Below, in pieces: positions 52,708-61,846 of a stretch of 64,000 bases of DNA. Made by a program: the position numbers and the translations under genes. Below the pieces are notes generated by a model. It worked only from the letters and a program-made list of their open reading frames with translations. It had not been told where the DNA came from and ran no database searches. This stretch comes from a bacterium (lineage in GTDB: Bacteria > 4484-113 > JAFGCY01). Position 1 is the stretch's first letter, and each line of letters opens with the position of its first letter. The stretch covers positions 1 to 64,000 of the forward strand of contig JADZFO010000023.1 in assembly GCA_020849855.1 (NCBI GenBank), read 5' to 3'.

Positions 52708-54564
52708 CTATTCCTTGACTTCCGTATATTCCGCGTCCACCACGTCTTCGGCCCCGCCGGCGGCGCCATTGGCGCCGGCCTCAAAGCCGCTGTCCTGGCC
52801 AGCGGCGCCCGCCGCCTGCTGCTGCCCGCCGGCATCCTTGTACATATGCTCGGCGATGCGGTAGCTGGCCTGGGTCAGCACCTCGCTGGCCTCCTTGATC
52901 CGGCTGATGTCGGAGCCGCCCAGCGCCTCCTTCAGGTCGCTGAGTGCGCGCTCCACCTGGCTCTTCTCGGCCTCAGGGATCTTGTCGCCGTTTTCCTTGA
53001 GGGTTTTCTCCACCTGGTAGACCAGGCTGTCCGCGCGGTTGCGGGTCTCGACTTCCTCCAGGCGGCTCTTGTCCTCTTCGGCGTGGCGCTGGGCCTCTTC
53101 CACCATCCGGGACACGTCGCCCTTGTCGAGGGTGGTCGAGCCGGTGATGGTGATCTTCTGCTCCTTGCCGGTGGCCTGATCCTTGGCCGAGACATTCACA
53201 ATGCCGTTGGCGTCGATGTCAAAGGTGACTTCGATCTTGGGCACGCCGCGCGGGGCGGGGGTAATGCCCTGCAGGTGGAACTTGCCCAGGCTCTTGTTGT
53301 ACTGGGCCAGCTCGCGCTCGCCCTGCAGCACGTGCACCTCAACCTCGCTCTGGCCGTCAGCCGCGGTGGTGAAGGTCTCAGAACGCTTGGTCGGGATGGT
53401 CGTGTTGCGGTTGATCATCTTGGTGAATACGCCGCCGAGGGTCTCGATGCCGAGGGTCAGCGGTGTCACGTCCAGCAGCAGGATGTCCTTGACCTCGCCG
53501 GCCAGTACGCCGCCCTGGATCGCCGCGCCCACCGCGACGACTTCGTCGGGGTTAACGCTCTGGTTGGGCTGCTTGCCGGTCAGCTTGCGCACCAGCTCCT
53601 GCACCGCGGGGACGCGGGTGGAGCCGCCCACCAGCAGCACCTGGTCCAGGTCGTCGCTGGTGATGCCGGCGTCGGCCATGGCCTGCTTGGTCGGGCCGAC
53701 GGTCTTCTCCAGCAGGTCGTGAATCAGCTCCTCGAACTTGGCCCGCGAGAGGTGCAGGTCAAGGTGCTTGGGGCCTTCAGCGTCCGCCGTGATGAAGGGC
53801 AGGTTGATATCCGTGCCGGCCGTGGAGGACAGCTCGATCTTGGCCTTCTCCGCGGCTTCCTTCAGGCGGCTCAGCGCCCGCACATCCTTGCGCAGATCGA
53901 TGCCGTTTTCGCGCTGGAACTCTTCAGCGATCCAGTCGACGATCTTGTTGTCCAAGTCGTCGCCGCCAAGGAAGTTGTTGCCCGCGGTAGCCTTCACCTC
54001 AAACACGCCGTCGCCGAGCTCCAGCACGGAGACGTCGAAGGTTCCGCCGCCCAGGTCATAAACCAGGATCGTCTGCTCCTTGTCGCCCTTGTCGAGGCCA
54101 TAGGCCAGGGCGGCGGCCGTGGGTTCGTTGATGATGCGCAGGACTTCCAGACCGGCGATCTTGCCGGCGTCCTTGGTGGCCTGGCGCTGGGCATCCTCGA
54201 AGTAAGCCGGCACGGTGATCACCGCCTGGGTGATCTGCTCGCCGGTATAGGCCTCGGCATCGCGCTTGAGCTTCTGCAGGATCATCGCGCTGATTTCCTG
54301 CGGCGTGTAGTCCTTGGCGTCAATGTTGACCTTGTAGTCGCGGCCCATGTGGCGCTTGATGCTGTAGATCGTGCGCTCGGGCGCCGTGACCATCTGGCGC
54401 TTGGCGGCCACGCCGACGACGCGTTCGCCGTCCTTCTTGATGTGGACGACACTAGGGGTGGTGCGGCCGCCTTCCTTGTTGGCGATGACCCTGGGCTCAC
54501 CCGCCTCAAGGATAGCCACGCAGCTGTTGGTGGTACCCAGGTCGATCCCGATTACCTTTCCCAT
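52708..54564 (-). CDS. dnaK: Chaperone DnaK (Hsp70)
   Basis: 618 residues. The start [14 protein letters not shown], the phosphate-binding [16 protein letters not shown] near residue 195, [16 protein letters not shown] near 330 and the substrate-binding domain starting [14 protein letters not shown] are all standard. The tail ends [11 protein letters not shown], close to the usual end. First gene of the heat-shock unit dnaK-orf-hsp20-grpE-dnaJ-hspR. Site AAGGAG; promoter at 54680-54707. Confidence 0.97.
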   Translation of the reverse strand: MGKVIGIDLGTTNSCVAILEAGEPRVIANKEGGRTTPSVVHIKKDGERVVGVAAKRQMVTAPERTIYSIKRHMGRDYKVNIDAKDYTPQEISAMILQKLKRDAEAYTGEQITQAVITVPAYFEDAQRQATKDAGKIAGLEVLRIINEPTAAALAYGLDKGDKEQTILVYDLGGGTFDVSVLELGDGVFEVKATAGNNFLGGDDLDNKIVDWIAEEFQRENGIDLRKDVRALSRLKEAAEKAKIELSSTAGTDINLPFITADAEGPKHLDLHLSRAKFEELIHDLLEKTVGPTKQAMADAGITSDDLDQVLLVGGSTRVPAVQELVRKLTGKQPNQSVNPDEVVAVGAAIQGGVLAGEVKDILLLDVTPLTLGIETLGGVFTKMINRNTTIPTKRSETFTTAADGQSEVEVHVLQGERELAQYNKSLGKFHLQGITPAPRGVPKIEVTFDIDANGIVNVSAKDQATGKEQKITITGSTTLDKGDVSRMVEEAQRHAEEDKSRLEEVETRNRADSLVYQVEKTLKENGDKIPEAEKSQVERALSDLKEALGGSDISRIKEASEVLTQASYRIAEHMYKDAGGQQQAAGAAGQDSGFEAGANGAAGGAEDVVDAEYTEVKE

Positions 54565-54679
54565 TACCTTTTACTCCTTCCTGCCGCAGGCTGGGCCTGC
54601 TGGCCAAGACCATTTGAATGCAGGGCATGTCGCGCACTCGCATGCAGCTCATCACCTGCTGGATGGCATTGATATCGGG

Positions 54680-54707
54680 AGTATAACGGCTTTATTGCGT
54701 TTGTCAA
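54680..54707 (-). promoter_or_regulatory. Sigma70-type promoter of the dnaK operon
   Basis: Minus strand: TTGACA (54702-54707), 16-base spacer, TATACT (54680-54685). Leader of ~110 bases to ATG 54564. Confidence 0.75.
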
Positions 54708-54713
54708 GCAAAT

Positions 54714-54732
54714 CTTAGCGTAATTCGCTCAG
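54714..54732. promoter_or_regulatory. Candidate HspR operator upstream of the dnaK -35
   Basis: CTTAGCG-TAATT-CGCTCAG is an inverted repeat of 7-bp arms with one mismatch, six bases upstream of TTGACA. HspR boxes (HAIR) have the form CTTGAGT-N7-ACTCAAG; this one is similar in type but not a match, so the assignment is tentative. Confidence 0.4.
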
Positions 54733-54751
54733 ATTTTCTGACAATTGTCTA

Positions 54752-56275
54752 TCAGAGATCTGGAGGGCCTCCGTAGCCTGTCGTTTTCTGGCCGTAGTCA
54801 AAACTGATCCAGTCCGCACCTCCGCCCTTGACGGCGTAGGTAAAGACCAGCTGGCTGCCATTCGTGTCATCGACGAAGCTGCCCTCGCTGGCCTCTGCCG
54901 CGAAGCTGCCGACAACCTGGCCGTTATGGATGCGGTGAATCACATAGTAGTCAGCCCAGTCCACCTGCTGCCAGGTGATCTCCACGGCACCGGGAAGGGT
55001 GCCCTGGGTCGCGCTCAGGACATCCACGGGTGGCAGCATGCTGAAACTGCCGTCTGAGAGAGTCCAGCCATTCGACTCCTCCGCGCCATAGAGGGCCTTG
55101 ATGCGGTACTCATAAACCCCGAAGTCCACACCCGGCTCGATCGGCAGGTGCCAGCCCGGCCGCGCGTCGGCGCTGTCCACTTCAACCCATTCATGACTGC
55201 CTTGCGTGCTGAGGTTCACATTACGGCGCTGCAGGCGAAAGCCGTCTATGCCCTTGCTGCTGAGTGCCAGCCAGTCCAGCTCGAACTTGTAAGCGGTGAA
55301 GCCGAGGCTGTCCACCGGCTGAATATCGCGCTCGCCGCTGACAATCTCGGTCCAGGGACCGAACTCCGTGGGCTGGCTGAGGGCGTCCACATAGCGCGCC
55401 CGGTAGAAGAACTCGTTACCGCGAGGGAGGGGGTTCTCGGGGCCATGTGCGTCAAGATACTCAGTGCTGCCGATCTCAGAATCCACGCGGGCGATGCGTG
55501 TCCAGTCCTCGACAAGGGGATTGCTGTTGCGCTCGATCTCTACGCAGTCTAGTTCGCGGGGCAGGTAGGCAAAGGGACTGAGGAGCTCAGAAGGCCGGCC
55601 CCAGCGCAGCAGGATGCCGTTGGCCTGGGTCCCCTGGCTGGCGCTGAAGGCCGCGGGGGGCTCGACAAAGTCCTGCATCAGGCTGATCAGGCGGATGTCG
55701 AAGGCGGCCGGGGCAGTAGCGATAAAGGCCACGATGACGCGATTGCTGTCTGAATCCACGCTTTCGATGGACTGGCCGCCGGGAGCAGGTTCACTGATCA
55801 GCAGGTCCTGGCCAGCGGAATCAGTCGCGACGGGGTCCGTAATAACCCAGCGCCCGCTGTCCCAGTCAGCCCAGGCGACGCGCAGGCCCGCGTTGACCGT
55901 CTCGCCCAGAGCGCTCAGGCGCAGTCTGAGCTGGATAGGCTCTGCTGCGGGGGCGATGTCTTCAAATGCGACCAGCGCCCAGGACAGGCTGCCTTCGGCA
56001 GCTTGCAGACGCAGCAGATCCGGGCCCGGCCCGCCATCTTCAAGGCCTGCGCCAGGCCCCAGCGCAAGGAGGTCCCAGCTGTGCTGTTCTGAGCCGATGC
56101 GGGACAGTGCTTCAAGCTGCGCGAGCTGGTTAAGGCCTGGCAGGGGGTTTGCGGCCTGTGTGACAACCGGGTCTGGGACAGACCGCTGGAGCGGCTGTTC
56201 CAAGGCCGCACAGCCGCAAAGCAAACCAAGCGCGGTCAAAGCAGTTAAGAGCCAAGGCTGGTGCACCCTGCACAT
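54752..56275 (-). CDS. Lipoprotein with FN3-like domains
   Basis: 507 residues from ATG 56275 (GGGGGATT site; three upstream in-frame ATGs lack one). Lipobox LLCGC. Residues ~85-205 hold the shared N-terminal region (motif ADWDSGRWVI). The remainder has three fibronectin-III-like units, each with a W/Y-rich strand set (FYRARYVDALSQPTEFGPW, YEYRIKALYGAEE, GAVEITWQQVDWADYYVIHR). No enzyme domain. Probably a surface protein; same strand as the larger lipoprotein gene upstream. Confidence 0.7.
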   Translation of the reverse strand: MCRVHQPWLLTALTALGLLCGCAALEQPLQRSVPDPVVTQAANPLPGLNQLAQLEALSRIGSEQHSWDLLALGPGAGLEDGGPGPDLLRLQAAEGSLSWALVAFEDIAPAAEPIQLRLRLSALGETVNAGLRVAWADWDSGRWVITDPVATDSAGQDLLISEPAPGGQSIESVDSDSNRVIVAFIATAPAAFDIRLISLMQDFVEPPAAFSASQGTQANGILLRWGRPSELLSPFAYLPRELDCVEIERNSNPLVEDWTRIARVDSEIGSTEYLDAHGPENPLPRGNEFFYRARYVDALSQPTEFGPWTEIVSGERDIQPVDSLGFTAYKFELDWLALSSKGIDGFRLQRRNVNLSTQGSHEWVEVDSADARPGWHLPIEPGVDFGVYEYRIKALYGAEESNGWTLSDGSFSMLPPVDVLSATQGTLPGAVEITWQQVDWADYYVIHRIHNGQVVGSFAAEASEGSFVDDTNGSQLVFTYAVKGGGADWISFDYGQKTTGYGGPPDL

Positions 56276-56344
56276 GGAATCCCCCATCAAATGCAACACC
56301 ATCATTGACGCTGGCGCGCAACTGCGGTTACCTATAGCGCGGGG

Positions 56345-59300
56345 CTATGTAGTACTCCTGATATAGATGGCGTCCGCGTCGAAATCGCGATAAATGATGT
56401 GCCAGCGCCCATCATCGTCCACCAGCAGCTGGCCCTGGTTCATATAGCGGTCGCTGTCCTGCGCGCTGTCAGGCGGAGGCATGGGCAGTTCTTCCCACTT
56501 GCCGAAGTTGCTCCACTCGAGGTAATGCGAGCCGCTGGAGATACTGCTGACAAGGCCGATGCCAGTCATGCCCTGCCCCTCGGCGGCGCTGACCGTAAAG
56601 CGCGCATCCGGCGGGTTGGTCTCTGGGATCTCCACATCGAGATAATCAAAGCTGTTCAGGTTGTCGATGCCGTCAAGCGTGTAACGCAAAGGAACAGCCT
56701 GCACACCGGTGCTCACATACCACACCAGCCCTGTCGGCTGGTAGCTGTAGGCATCCAGGCAGTTGGTCACGGCTACGTTACGGCCGAAACTCTCTGGTAC
56801 ATGCAGATACCTGTTCGCACGTTCGCCGGCGAATATGTCCTCCGCTTCCTCGGACAGATCGTGGTACAGGCGCACGTTGGAGCTGCCATAGCCAAGCTGG
56901 CTGTCGCCAAGCATCAGGTAGATGCCGGTCTTATCCGGCATGGTGCCGTCCTGATGCACGGCCGCGCCGGTGAACACATCGGGATCAAGGATGATCTGAG
57001 AGGCGGTGTCGTAGCCATCGGTCTCGTTGCCCTGTACTACCACGAGCTCCTCGGAATCGTCGTCATAGCGCAGGTAGTGGACCTGCTGGCTGCGAATATG
57101 GGACAGGATCGGCCGGTGGTCGGCGTCAGTCTGGGTGTCGGTCTCGATGTTGACCCAAGCATTGCCGGTCCAGCGGTCGAGGAAGACATCGAACCCGTCG
57201 CCACGGGCCAGGTAGACTGTCCCGTCGGCGAGGCTGCTGAGGTCAAGATTGCGTGTCCCGGGAAGGTCAGCCTCATCGGTCCAGGTCAGGGCATCAAAGC
57301 TGCCGGTCACATGATGCGAGTTGCTGAACAGGGCGTCGCGCCAGACAATGTGCAGCCCGTCACTGCCGGGCGCTGCGTGGATCTGACGGCCCTGACCGGT
57401 GGTAGCGGGAAGCTCAAGGAAAGGCGAAGTGTTGTCGTTGCTGTCCATCCGCTCATACTGGATCGAGCGGTCAGTGGCAATGAACAGACATCCATACCAG
57501 GTCTCGCCGTTTTCCTCATAGACCGTCAGGTCCTGGGCATCAAAAGTGTTGTCCACAAATGGAACGTCATGGGCCTGCCACGCTCCCTGGCCATCGCCTT
57601 TGTAGACACTCAACTGGCCACCGATCTCGCTGGCCAGGATGCATGGAAGATCACCTTCGAATTCCAGGTCAAAGCCGCTGCCCTGGCCGCCGGTCGGGTC
57701 GATTTCGTCGGGACCATCCCAACTGTTGTTGGTATTGCGCGACCGGTACTGCACCTTGCCGCCATTCACATAAGCCAGGGCCGGTTCACCATTGGCCGGC
57801 TGGATCTCAACATCAACATTGCTCGCCGGCCCGCCGCCAAGCGAGGCCGAGGCATTAAACGTCAGCCCTTCAACAGTGAAGCGATACCAGTACACCTGGC
57901 TGTTTCCGCCGAAAACAACCGAAACGTTATTGCCGACGGGGTCCCAGGCGGCATCCAGCGACTGGCCCGCTTCAGGCAGGTTGTAAGGCCCGATTATGTT
58001 TACGGCCGGGTACTGCAGCGTCAGGAGCTGGTTGACTGCGCCGTCGGTCTCGGTGGCAAAGGCGTAGATCTCATCCTCGGTGCAGGTTAGCGCGCAATCC
58101 TGCAGCGTGAACATCGGGCTGTTGCTCTTTGATATCACCTGCTCCACGCTATTGCCGTCATAGCGCAGCAGCAGCATGTTGCCGTCCACGATGCCGACGG
58201 TGTAGTAATGGCCCTTGAACATCAGCGGCTCTGTTGTGGCTGTCGGGACAGTGTCGTAGTAAGCCACGGTCATGGCGCTGTCCACCTGTGGCTGCAGACG
58301 GCGGAAAGCCCAGCCCGGGATCGTCGCGTCATAGCCACTGTAGAAGACATTGCCGCTGGCCGGGTCGCGCAGGCCTTCAAGTGCCAGCATTCGCGGGAAA
58401 GCGGGCTGGCTGCGCGGCGCGCTGACAAGAACAGCTTCGTCCTCCCAGACAGGATAGACTTTCAGGTAGTGCCTCAGCTGTCCGATCCTGCCCCCGGCCA
58501 CAACTCGGATTTCGATCAGGTGGCAGCCGGGCTGGAGGGTGATAGTGGCCTGTTCACTGGCGCCGTTGTACAGCTCCTTGCCTGAGTTGAATATCTGATA
58601 GGCGTCAATAGCAGCGCCCAGCGGATCAAAGCTGGCGCTCAGGTCGACAGTCAACTGCTGCACCCCGAAAAGCGGGCCCTTGGGCAGGTCGACCACTACA
58701 ACAGGCTTCTGCTGGTTCAGGCCGCTGGAAGTCTTGCCGTTGTCGCTGACCCACAGGCTCAGGTTGCCGCTCGTATCCGTTGCTGCGATGCGGTAGCGGT
58801 AGGGTTCGTCGACCACAGCGGTGGCATCGATGAATGACGCCGGTTTGCCCGGGAGCGGGTCGAGAGTCAGGCGGCTGTATGCCCCGCCGAGGAAGGGGGC
58901 ACGCTCGATGACGTAACCGGCAAAGTCCGGGTCAAGCTCGGATAGCGAGTTGGTCCAGGCGAGCTGGATGTTATCGGCAGCGCCATAGGCGTTGACGCCC
59001 AGGGGCGGAAGCGGCGCATCGCTGCCGCCATGGACACCAAGCTCAAGCTGAGCCTCGGCAAGCTGGCCGCCGGCGGCGACAGCGACCACGAGGTAGGTTG
59101 CACTGTAGAGATCGGCGACAAAGGCTGTGGGCGAGACATAGTTGCCGGTATTGGGGATCGCGGTCTCGATTACGCCGCCTCCACTTGGCAAGCTGAAGGG
59201 GCCTGACCAGACCCAGCGACCGTTCGAGTAGTCGGTAAAGCCAATGAAGACCTGACTGGCGGCCTCGCTTGTGGTAACCCTGGCGCTGGTCGGGCCGTTA

Positions 59301-59683
59301 TCGCCGTCAAAGCCATAGGCGCCAAAGACGGCATAGTTGAAGTCGCCGGTCAGGCCCAGGTTCATAGTGCCGCCAGAGCCGATGCTGTTGCCAAGCTGGC
59401 TCACGATGGCACGGAAGGGCAGAGGCTCCCAGCCTGGTCCAAGCATGCTGACTTCATGGCTGGGCTGGGGCAGGTCGCCGGGGGCGGTCAGGCCGCCGGC
59501 GCCGGGAGGTTCAAGCGCCGGACCAGTGCGGGAGGGCCCGCCCATGGCCGCGGCTGGGCCGGTGGCCGCTGGGTCGCCGGCCGAGTCAAGCCCGCTTCCG
59601 CGCTGGCCGCAGGCCCCGGCGAGAAAGGTCACACTGAGCAGCATGAGCGCGATTGCCCGCGCCCCGGGGTTAATACCGTGCAT
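56345..59683 (-). CDS. Large lipoprotein with FN3-like and propeller-like regions
   Basis: 1112 residues. Lipobox LAGAC; start site GAGGAGAG. Residues ~100-225 hold the shared N-terminal region (motif FTDYSNGRWVW). An FN3-like domain follows (~230-315; APFLGGAYSRLTLDPLPGKP, PYRYRIAATDTSGNLSLWV), then a PKD-like unit (~330-410) and a long beta-rich region to the end with propeller-like blades (GEPALAYVNGGKVQYRSRN). No catalytic motif seen. It is the largest gene of the window; role is inferred to be surface binding. Confidence 0.7.
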   Translation of the reverse strand: MHGINPGARAIALMLLSVTFLAGACGQRGSGLDSAGDPAATGPAAAMGGPSRTGPALEPPGAGGLTAPGDLPQPSHEVSMLGPGWEPLPFRAIVSQLGNSIGSGGTMNLGLTGDFNYAVFGAYGFDGDNGPTSARVTTSEAASQVFIGFTDYSNGRWVWSGPFSLPSGGGVIETAIPNTGNYVSPTAFVADLYSATYLVVAVAAGGQLAEAQLELGVHGGSDAPLPPLGVNAYGAADNIQLAWTNSLSELDPDFAGYVIERAPFLGGAYSRLTLDPLPGKPASFIDATAVVDEPYRYRIAATDTSGNLSLWVSDNGKTSSGLNQQKPVVVVDLPKGPLFGVQQLTVDLSASFDPLGAAIDAYQIFNSGKELYNGASEQATITLQPGCHLIEIRVVAGGRIGQLRHYLKVYPVWEDEAVLVSAPRSQPAFPRMLALEGLRDPASGNVFYSGYDATIPGWAFRRLQPQVDSAMTVAYYDTVPTATTEPLMFKGHYYTVGIVDGNMLLLRYDGNSVEQVISKSNSPMFTLQDCALTCTEDEIYAFATETDGAVNQLLTLQYPAVNIIGPYNLPEAGQSLDAAWDPVGNNVSVVFGGNSQVYWYRFTVEGLTFNASASLGGGPASNVDVEIQPANGEPALAYVNGGKVQYRSRNTNNSWDGPDEIDPTGGQGSGFDLEFEGDLPCILASEIGGQLSVYKGDGQGAWQAHDVPFVDNTFDAQDLTVYEENGETWYGCLFIATDRSIQYERMDSNDNTSPFLELPATTGQGRQIHAAPGSDGLHIVWRDALFSNSHHVTGSFDALTWTDEADLPGTRNLDLSSLADGTVYLARGDGFDVFLDRWTGNAWVNIETDTQTDADHRPILSHIRSQQVHYLRYDDDSEELVVVQGNETDGYDTASQIILDPDVFTGAAVHQDGTMPDKTGIYLMLGDSQLGYGSSNVRLYHDLSEEAEDIFAGERANRYLHVPESFGRNVAVTNCLDAYSYQPTGLVWYVSTGVQAVPLRYTLDGIDNLNSFDYLDVEIPETNPPDARFTVSAAEGQGMTGIGLVSSISSGSHYLEWSNFGKWEELPMPPPDSAQDSDRYMNQGQLLVDDDGRWHIIYRDFDADAIYIRSTT

Positions 59684-60151
59684 CCACTCTCCTCACAGCC
59701 AGCGAAAGTGAGCAGCCGCTGGACTATGCGCAACAGCGCAGGCAGCAATCAGCCGTCCAGAGAGTTTACCCTTCCAGACGCAGTCCGAGACATATTGCGG
59801 CGAGATTCGTCGCTCAACGGGTTTCACCAGGCGAAACCACATGATTACCAGAATCCACTTATAGCTGGGTGGATTCGAGGCAAACTGCCGTCGCGATCGA
59901 TGTGAGCAGTGAATGATCCGAGCTCCCGGAACTTGATACTCACATCGCCAAGGCTCCTGTCGAAACTGAGTGCCTCCCGGGTGACAGGATTCCTTGCTGT
60001 GTTGTCAAAAGGCTGAGACAGCTGGGAAAGAACTCATCTAAGCCTTGTGGCCAACGACCTTGCGCAGAGCATTACAAACCCGGCTTCCAGGAGCTTTGCC
60101 GGGAGCAGCACAATGTCCCGTCTGCATAAGCCCAGATCTGCACCTTGCTGA
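59684..60151. other. Intergenic region with several hairpins
   Basis: Two clean stems stand next to each other: GGTTTC-N7-GAAACC (59820-59838) and GAATCCAC-N10-GTGGATTC (59851-59876). A third, CCCGGC...GCCGGG, lies near 60080-60110. No gene is supported. The region could hold the promoter and leader of the large lipoprotein gene or a small RNA. Confidence 0.4.
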
Positions 60152-60152
60152 C

Positions 60153-60184
60153 AAAAAAGAAGGCGGGCATGGGCTGCCCGCCTT
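60153..60184 (-). terminator. Rho-independent terminator of the CAP-domain gene
   Basis: Stem AAGGCGGGCA/TGCCCGCCTT with a five-base loop; on the minus strand it is followed by a T-rich run (CTTTTTT). It also has four T on the plus strand, so it may act both ways. Confidence 0.8.
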
Positions 60185-60251
60185 TTACCTCTACCTTCCT
60201 CTATGGAAGAGAAACAGCTTGTTTGTCGCGGCCGCGACCGCAGAGCCTTGT

Positions 60252-61583
60252 CTAGCGGCCCTCTCCAGGCTGAATCCAGTCATGCTGGGCCGGGTCCTGG
60301 TCGAAGGAGGCAAAGACCTGCACCCAGTACCAGCCGTACTCACTGTGCGGGTCGTAGTACGCACCCACACCCATGTACTGATAGTCACGGTTGCGGATGT
60401 TCTTTTTGTGGCCCTTGGAATTCATCCAGGTCTTTACCGCCACGTCCGCGTTGGGCTGGCCGCCGGCGATGTTCTCGCCAGCAGTCCACCAGCGCGGCGG
60501 GTCGACGCAGTCCAGACGGTCAAAGGGGCTCAGACCGTCCGGCGTGTCATGCTCGAAGTAGTGGTTCTGCGCCAGGTGCATGGCCTGCGCCTGGGCGATG
60601 GCGTCCAGGTGCGGGTCGCGCCGCAGGTTGCCCAGCTTGGTCTTGTTCGTGCGGTAGTAGTTGGTCAGCTCAAAGACGCGCTCGGCGTACTGCTGGGCCT
60701 GGGCGTCCTGGTAGACGCCATAGCTGGAACTGAAGCCGGGCAGCTGCATGTAGCTGCTGTTCAGCCACTTCAGGCTGCGTTTATCGCTGGGCCAGTTATT
60801 GCCGCCACTGCTGAAGCCGCCGGTCTGCGGCGCGTCCTGGGCCTGCTGGAAATCCGGCAGCTGCAAAGCCGGCGGACGCGCGGCTGCGCTGTCAGGCTGA
60901 GCCTGCGCAGCTCCTGAGCCGGGCAGCATACCGGCGCGGCTGCTGCGGTCGCCCGCGGCCACCAGGTCCGAGGCATCCGGCGCGGAGGCCAGCATAAAGT
61001 TGGCCTGGATCTGGCGCAGGCCGCCCATGCCGTCAGCACTCTTGTCTGCCGCGAGGGCCAGCAGGTCCGGCAGGGCGACGATGCCGTCCTTGTCGTAGTC
61101 ACCGTCAATGTGCCCCAGGGCATTCAGCCTGGGAAGTTCGTTTGCCGGGGCGGGGATGAAACCGTCGCCGGCAGCGAGCTTGCGGAAGCCCACGTTGAGC
61201 ACTTCAAAGCTGCCGCTGGCGCCCTTGCTCTTAGCCGCAGCCGGCATCACCGCGCCGTAATAGACAACGCCGGGCTGGTCCATGATGGCCATGCGCAGCG
61301 GATCCTGCTTCACCTTGGGCCAGTCGCCATGTGCGCCGGTTTCCGGCATGTAGCGGCTGGAGTCATAGCCCAGCTCAAGCAGGGAAGCCTTGAGGCCCTT
61401 GGCCTTCACACGCACTGAAACGTGCAGCAGGCCATCCTCGGCCTGGCTGGTCTGGACCTCATAGCGGGCATCTCCGCCAAGTTTCTGACCACTGCCCAGC
61501 ACCCGCAGGCTGAAGTCAGGCACGCTGATCAGGATGTCCCCCTCGGAGCTGCCGGAACGCATGCCGGGCCGCGCTGCGGGCAC
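60252..61583 (-). CDS. CAP-domain (SCP/PR1) protein with dockerin-like repeat
   Basis: 443 residues from the first ATG after an in-frame TGA. N-terminal ~140 residues resemble a cohesin-like sandwich (LLELGYDSSRYMPETG). At ~165 a dockerin-like loop, DGDYDKDGIVALPDLLALAA. After a Pro/Ala/Gln linker, the CAP domain fills ~300-440: AERVFELTNYYRTNKTKLGN, HYFEHDTPDG, WTAGENIAGG, WMNSKGHKKNI. CAP proteins are secreted, yet this frame has no signal peptide: the signal lies upstream in the same frame beyond the TGA (61668-61670). Confidence 0.75.
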   Translation of the reverse strand: MPAARPGMRSGSSEGDILISVPDFSLRVLGSGQKLGGDARYEVQTSQAEDGLLHVSVRVKAKGLKASLLELGYDSSRYMPETGAHGDWPKVKQDPLRMAIMDQPGVVYYGAVMPAAAKSKGASGSFEVLNVGFRKLAAGDGFIPAPANELPRLNALGHIDGDYDKDGIVALPDLLALAADKSADGMGGLRQIQANFMLASAPDASDLVAAGDRSSRAGMLPGSGAAQAQPDSAAARPPALQLPDFQQAQDAPQTGGFSSGGNNWPSDKRSLKWLNSSYMQLPGFSSSYGVYQDAQAQQYAERVFELTNYYRTNKTKLGNLRRDPHLDAIAQAQAMHLAQNHYFEHDTPDGLSPFDRLDCVDPPRWWTAGENIAGGQPNADVAVKTWMNSKGHKKNIRNRDYQYMGVGAYYDPHSEYGWYWVQVFASFDQDPAQHDWIQPGEGR

Positions 61584-61667
61584 CTGTGTGGAACCGGCAG
61601 TCGCAACCTGAGTCTTCTGGTTTGTAATGATGGGAGACGGAGACCCCGTCTTGCAGCCGCGCGGCCC

Positions 61668-61763
61668 TCAGCCGCCCGCGCTGGCCTGCTGGGTCAGCAT
61701 TGCCGTCGCAAGTGTCGTCGCCATCAGGGCGGCAAGAAGCCGCCAGTTAACTGCCTGAAGCAA
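61668..61763 (-). pseudogene. Signal-peptide exon-like ORF cut off by in-frame TGA
   Basis: TTG 61763, seven bases after AGGAGG, starts 31 codons: basic-hydrophobic-polar order, core LLAALMATTLATAM and cleavage-like ASA-GG. A TGA at 61670-61668 follows, then the frame stays open into the CAP protein (29 sense codons to ATG 61583). It is therefore the missing signal peptide of that protein. The TGA may be a nonsense mutation, a recoded codon or a sequence error. Confidence 0.65.
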
Positions 61764-61846
61764 GAATACCCCTCCTGCCGTCTGCGCCGCCACGCAGCTA
61801 TCGGAATAATCGGGATGCTCAGGCCGGTGTTAAACGGGTGTGGACA

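Noticed and set aside
52657..54672. 671-codon frame opposite dnaK
   Set aside because: Antisense frames of dnaK are known to stay open by codon bias; the minus-strand frame is plainly DnaK.
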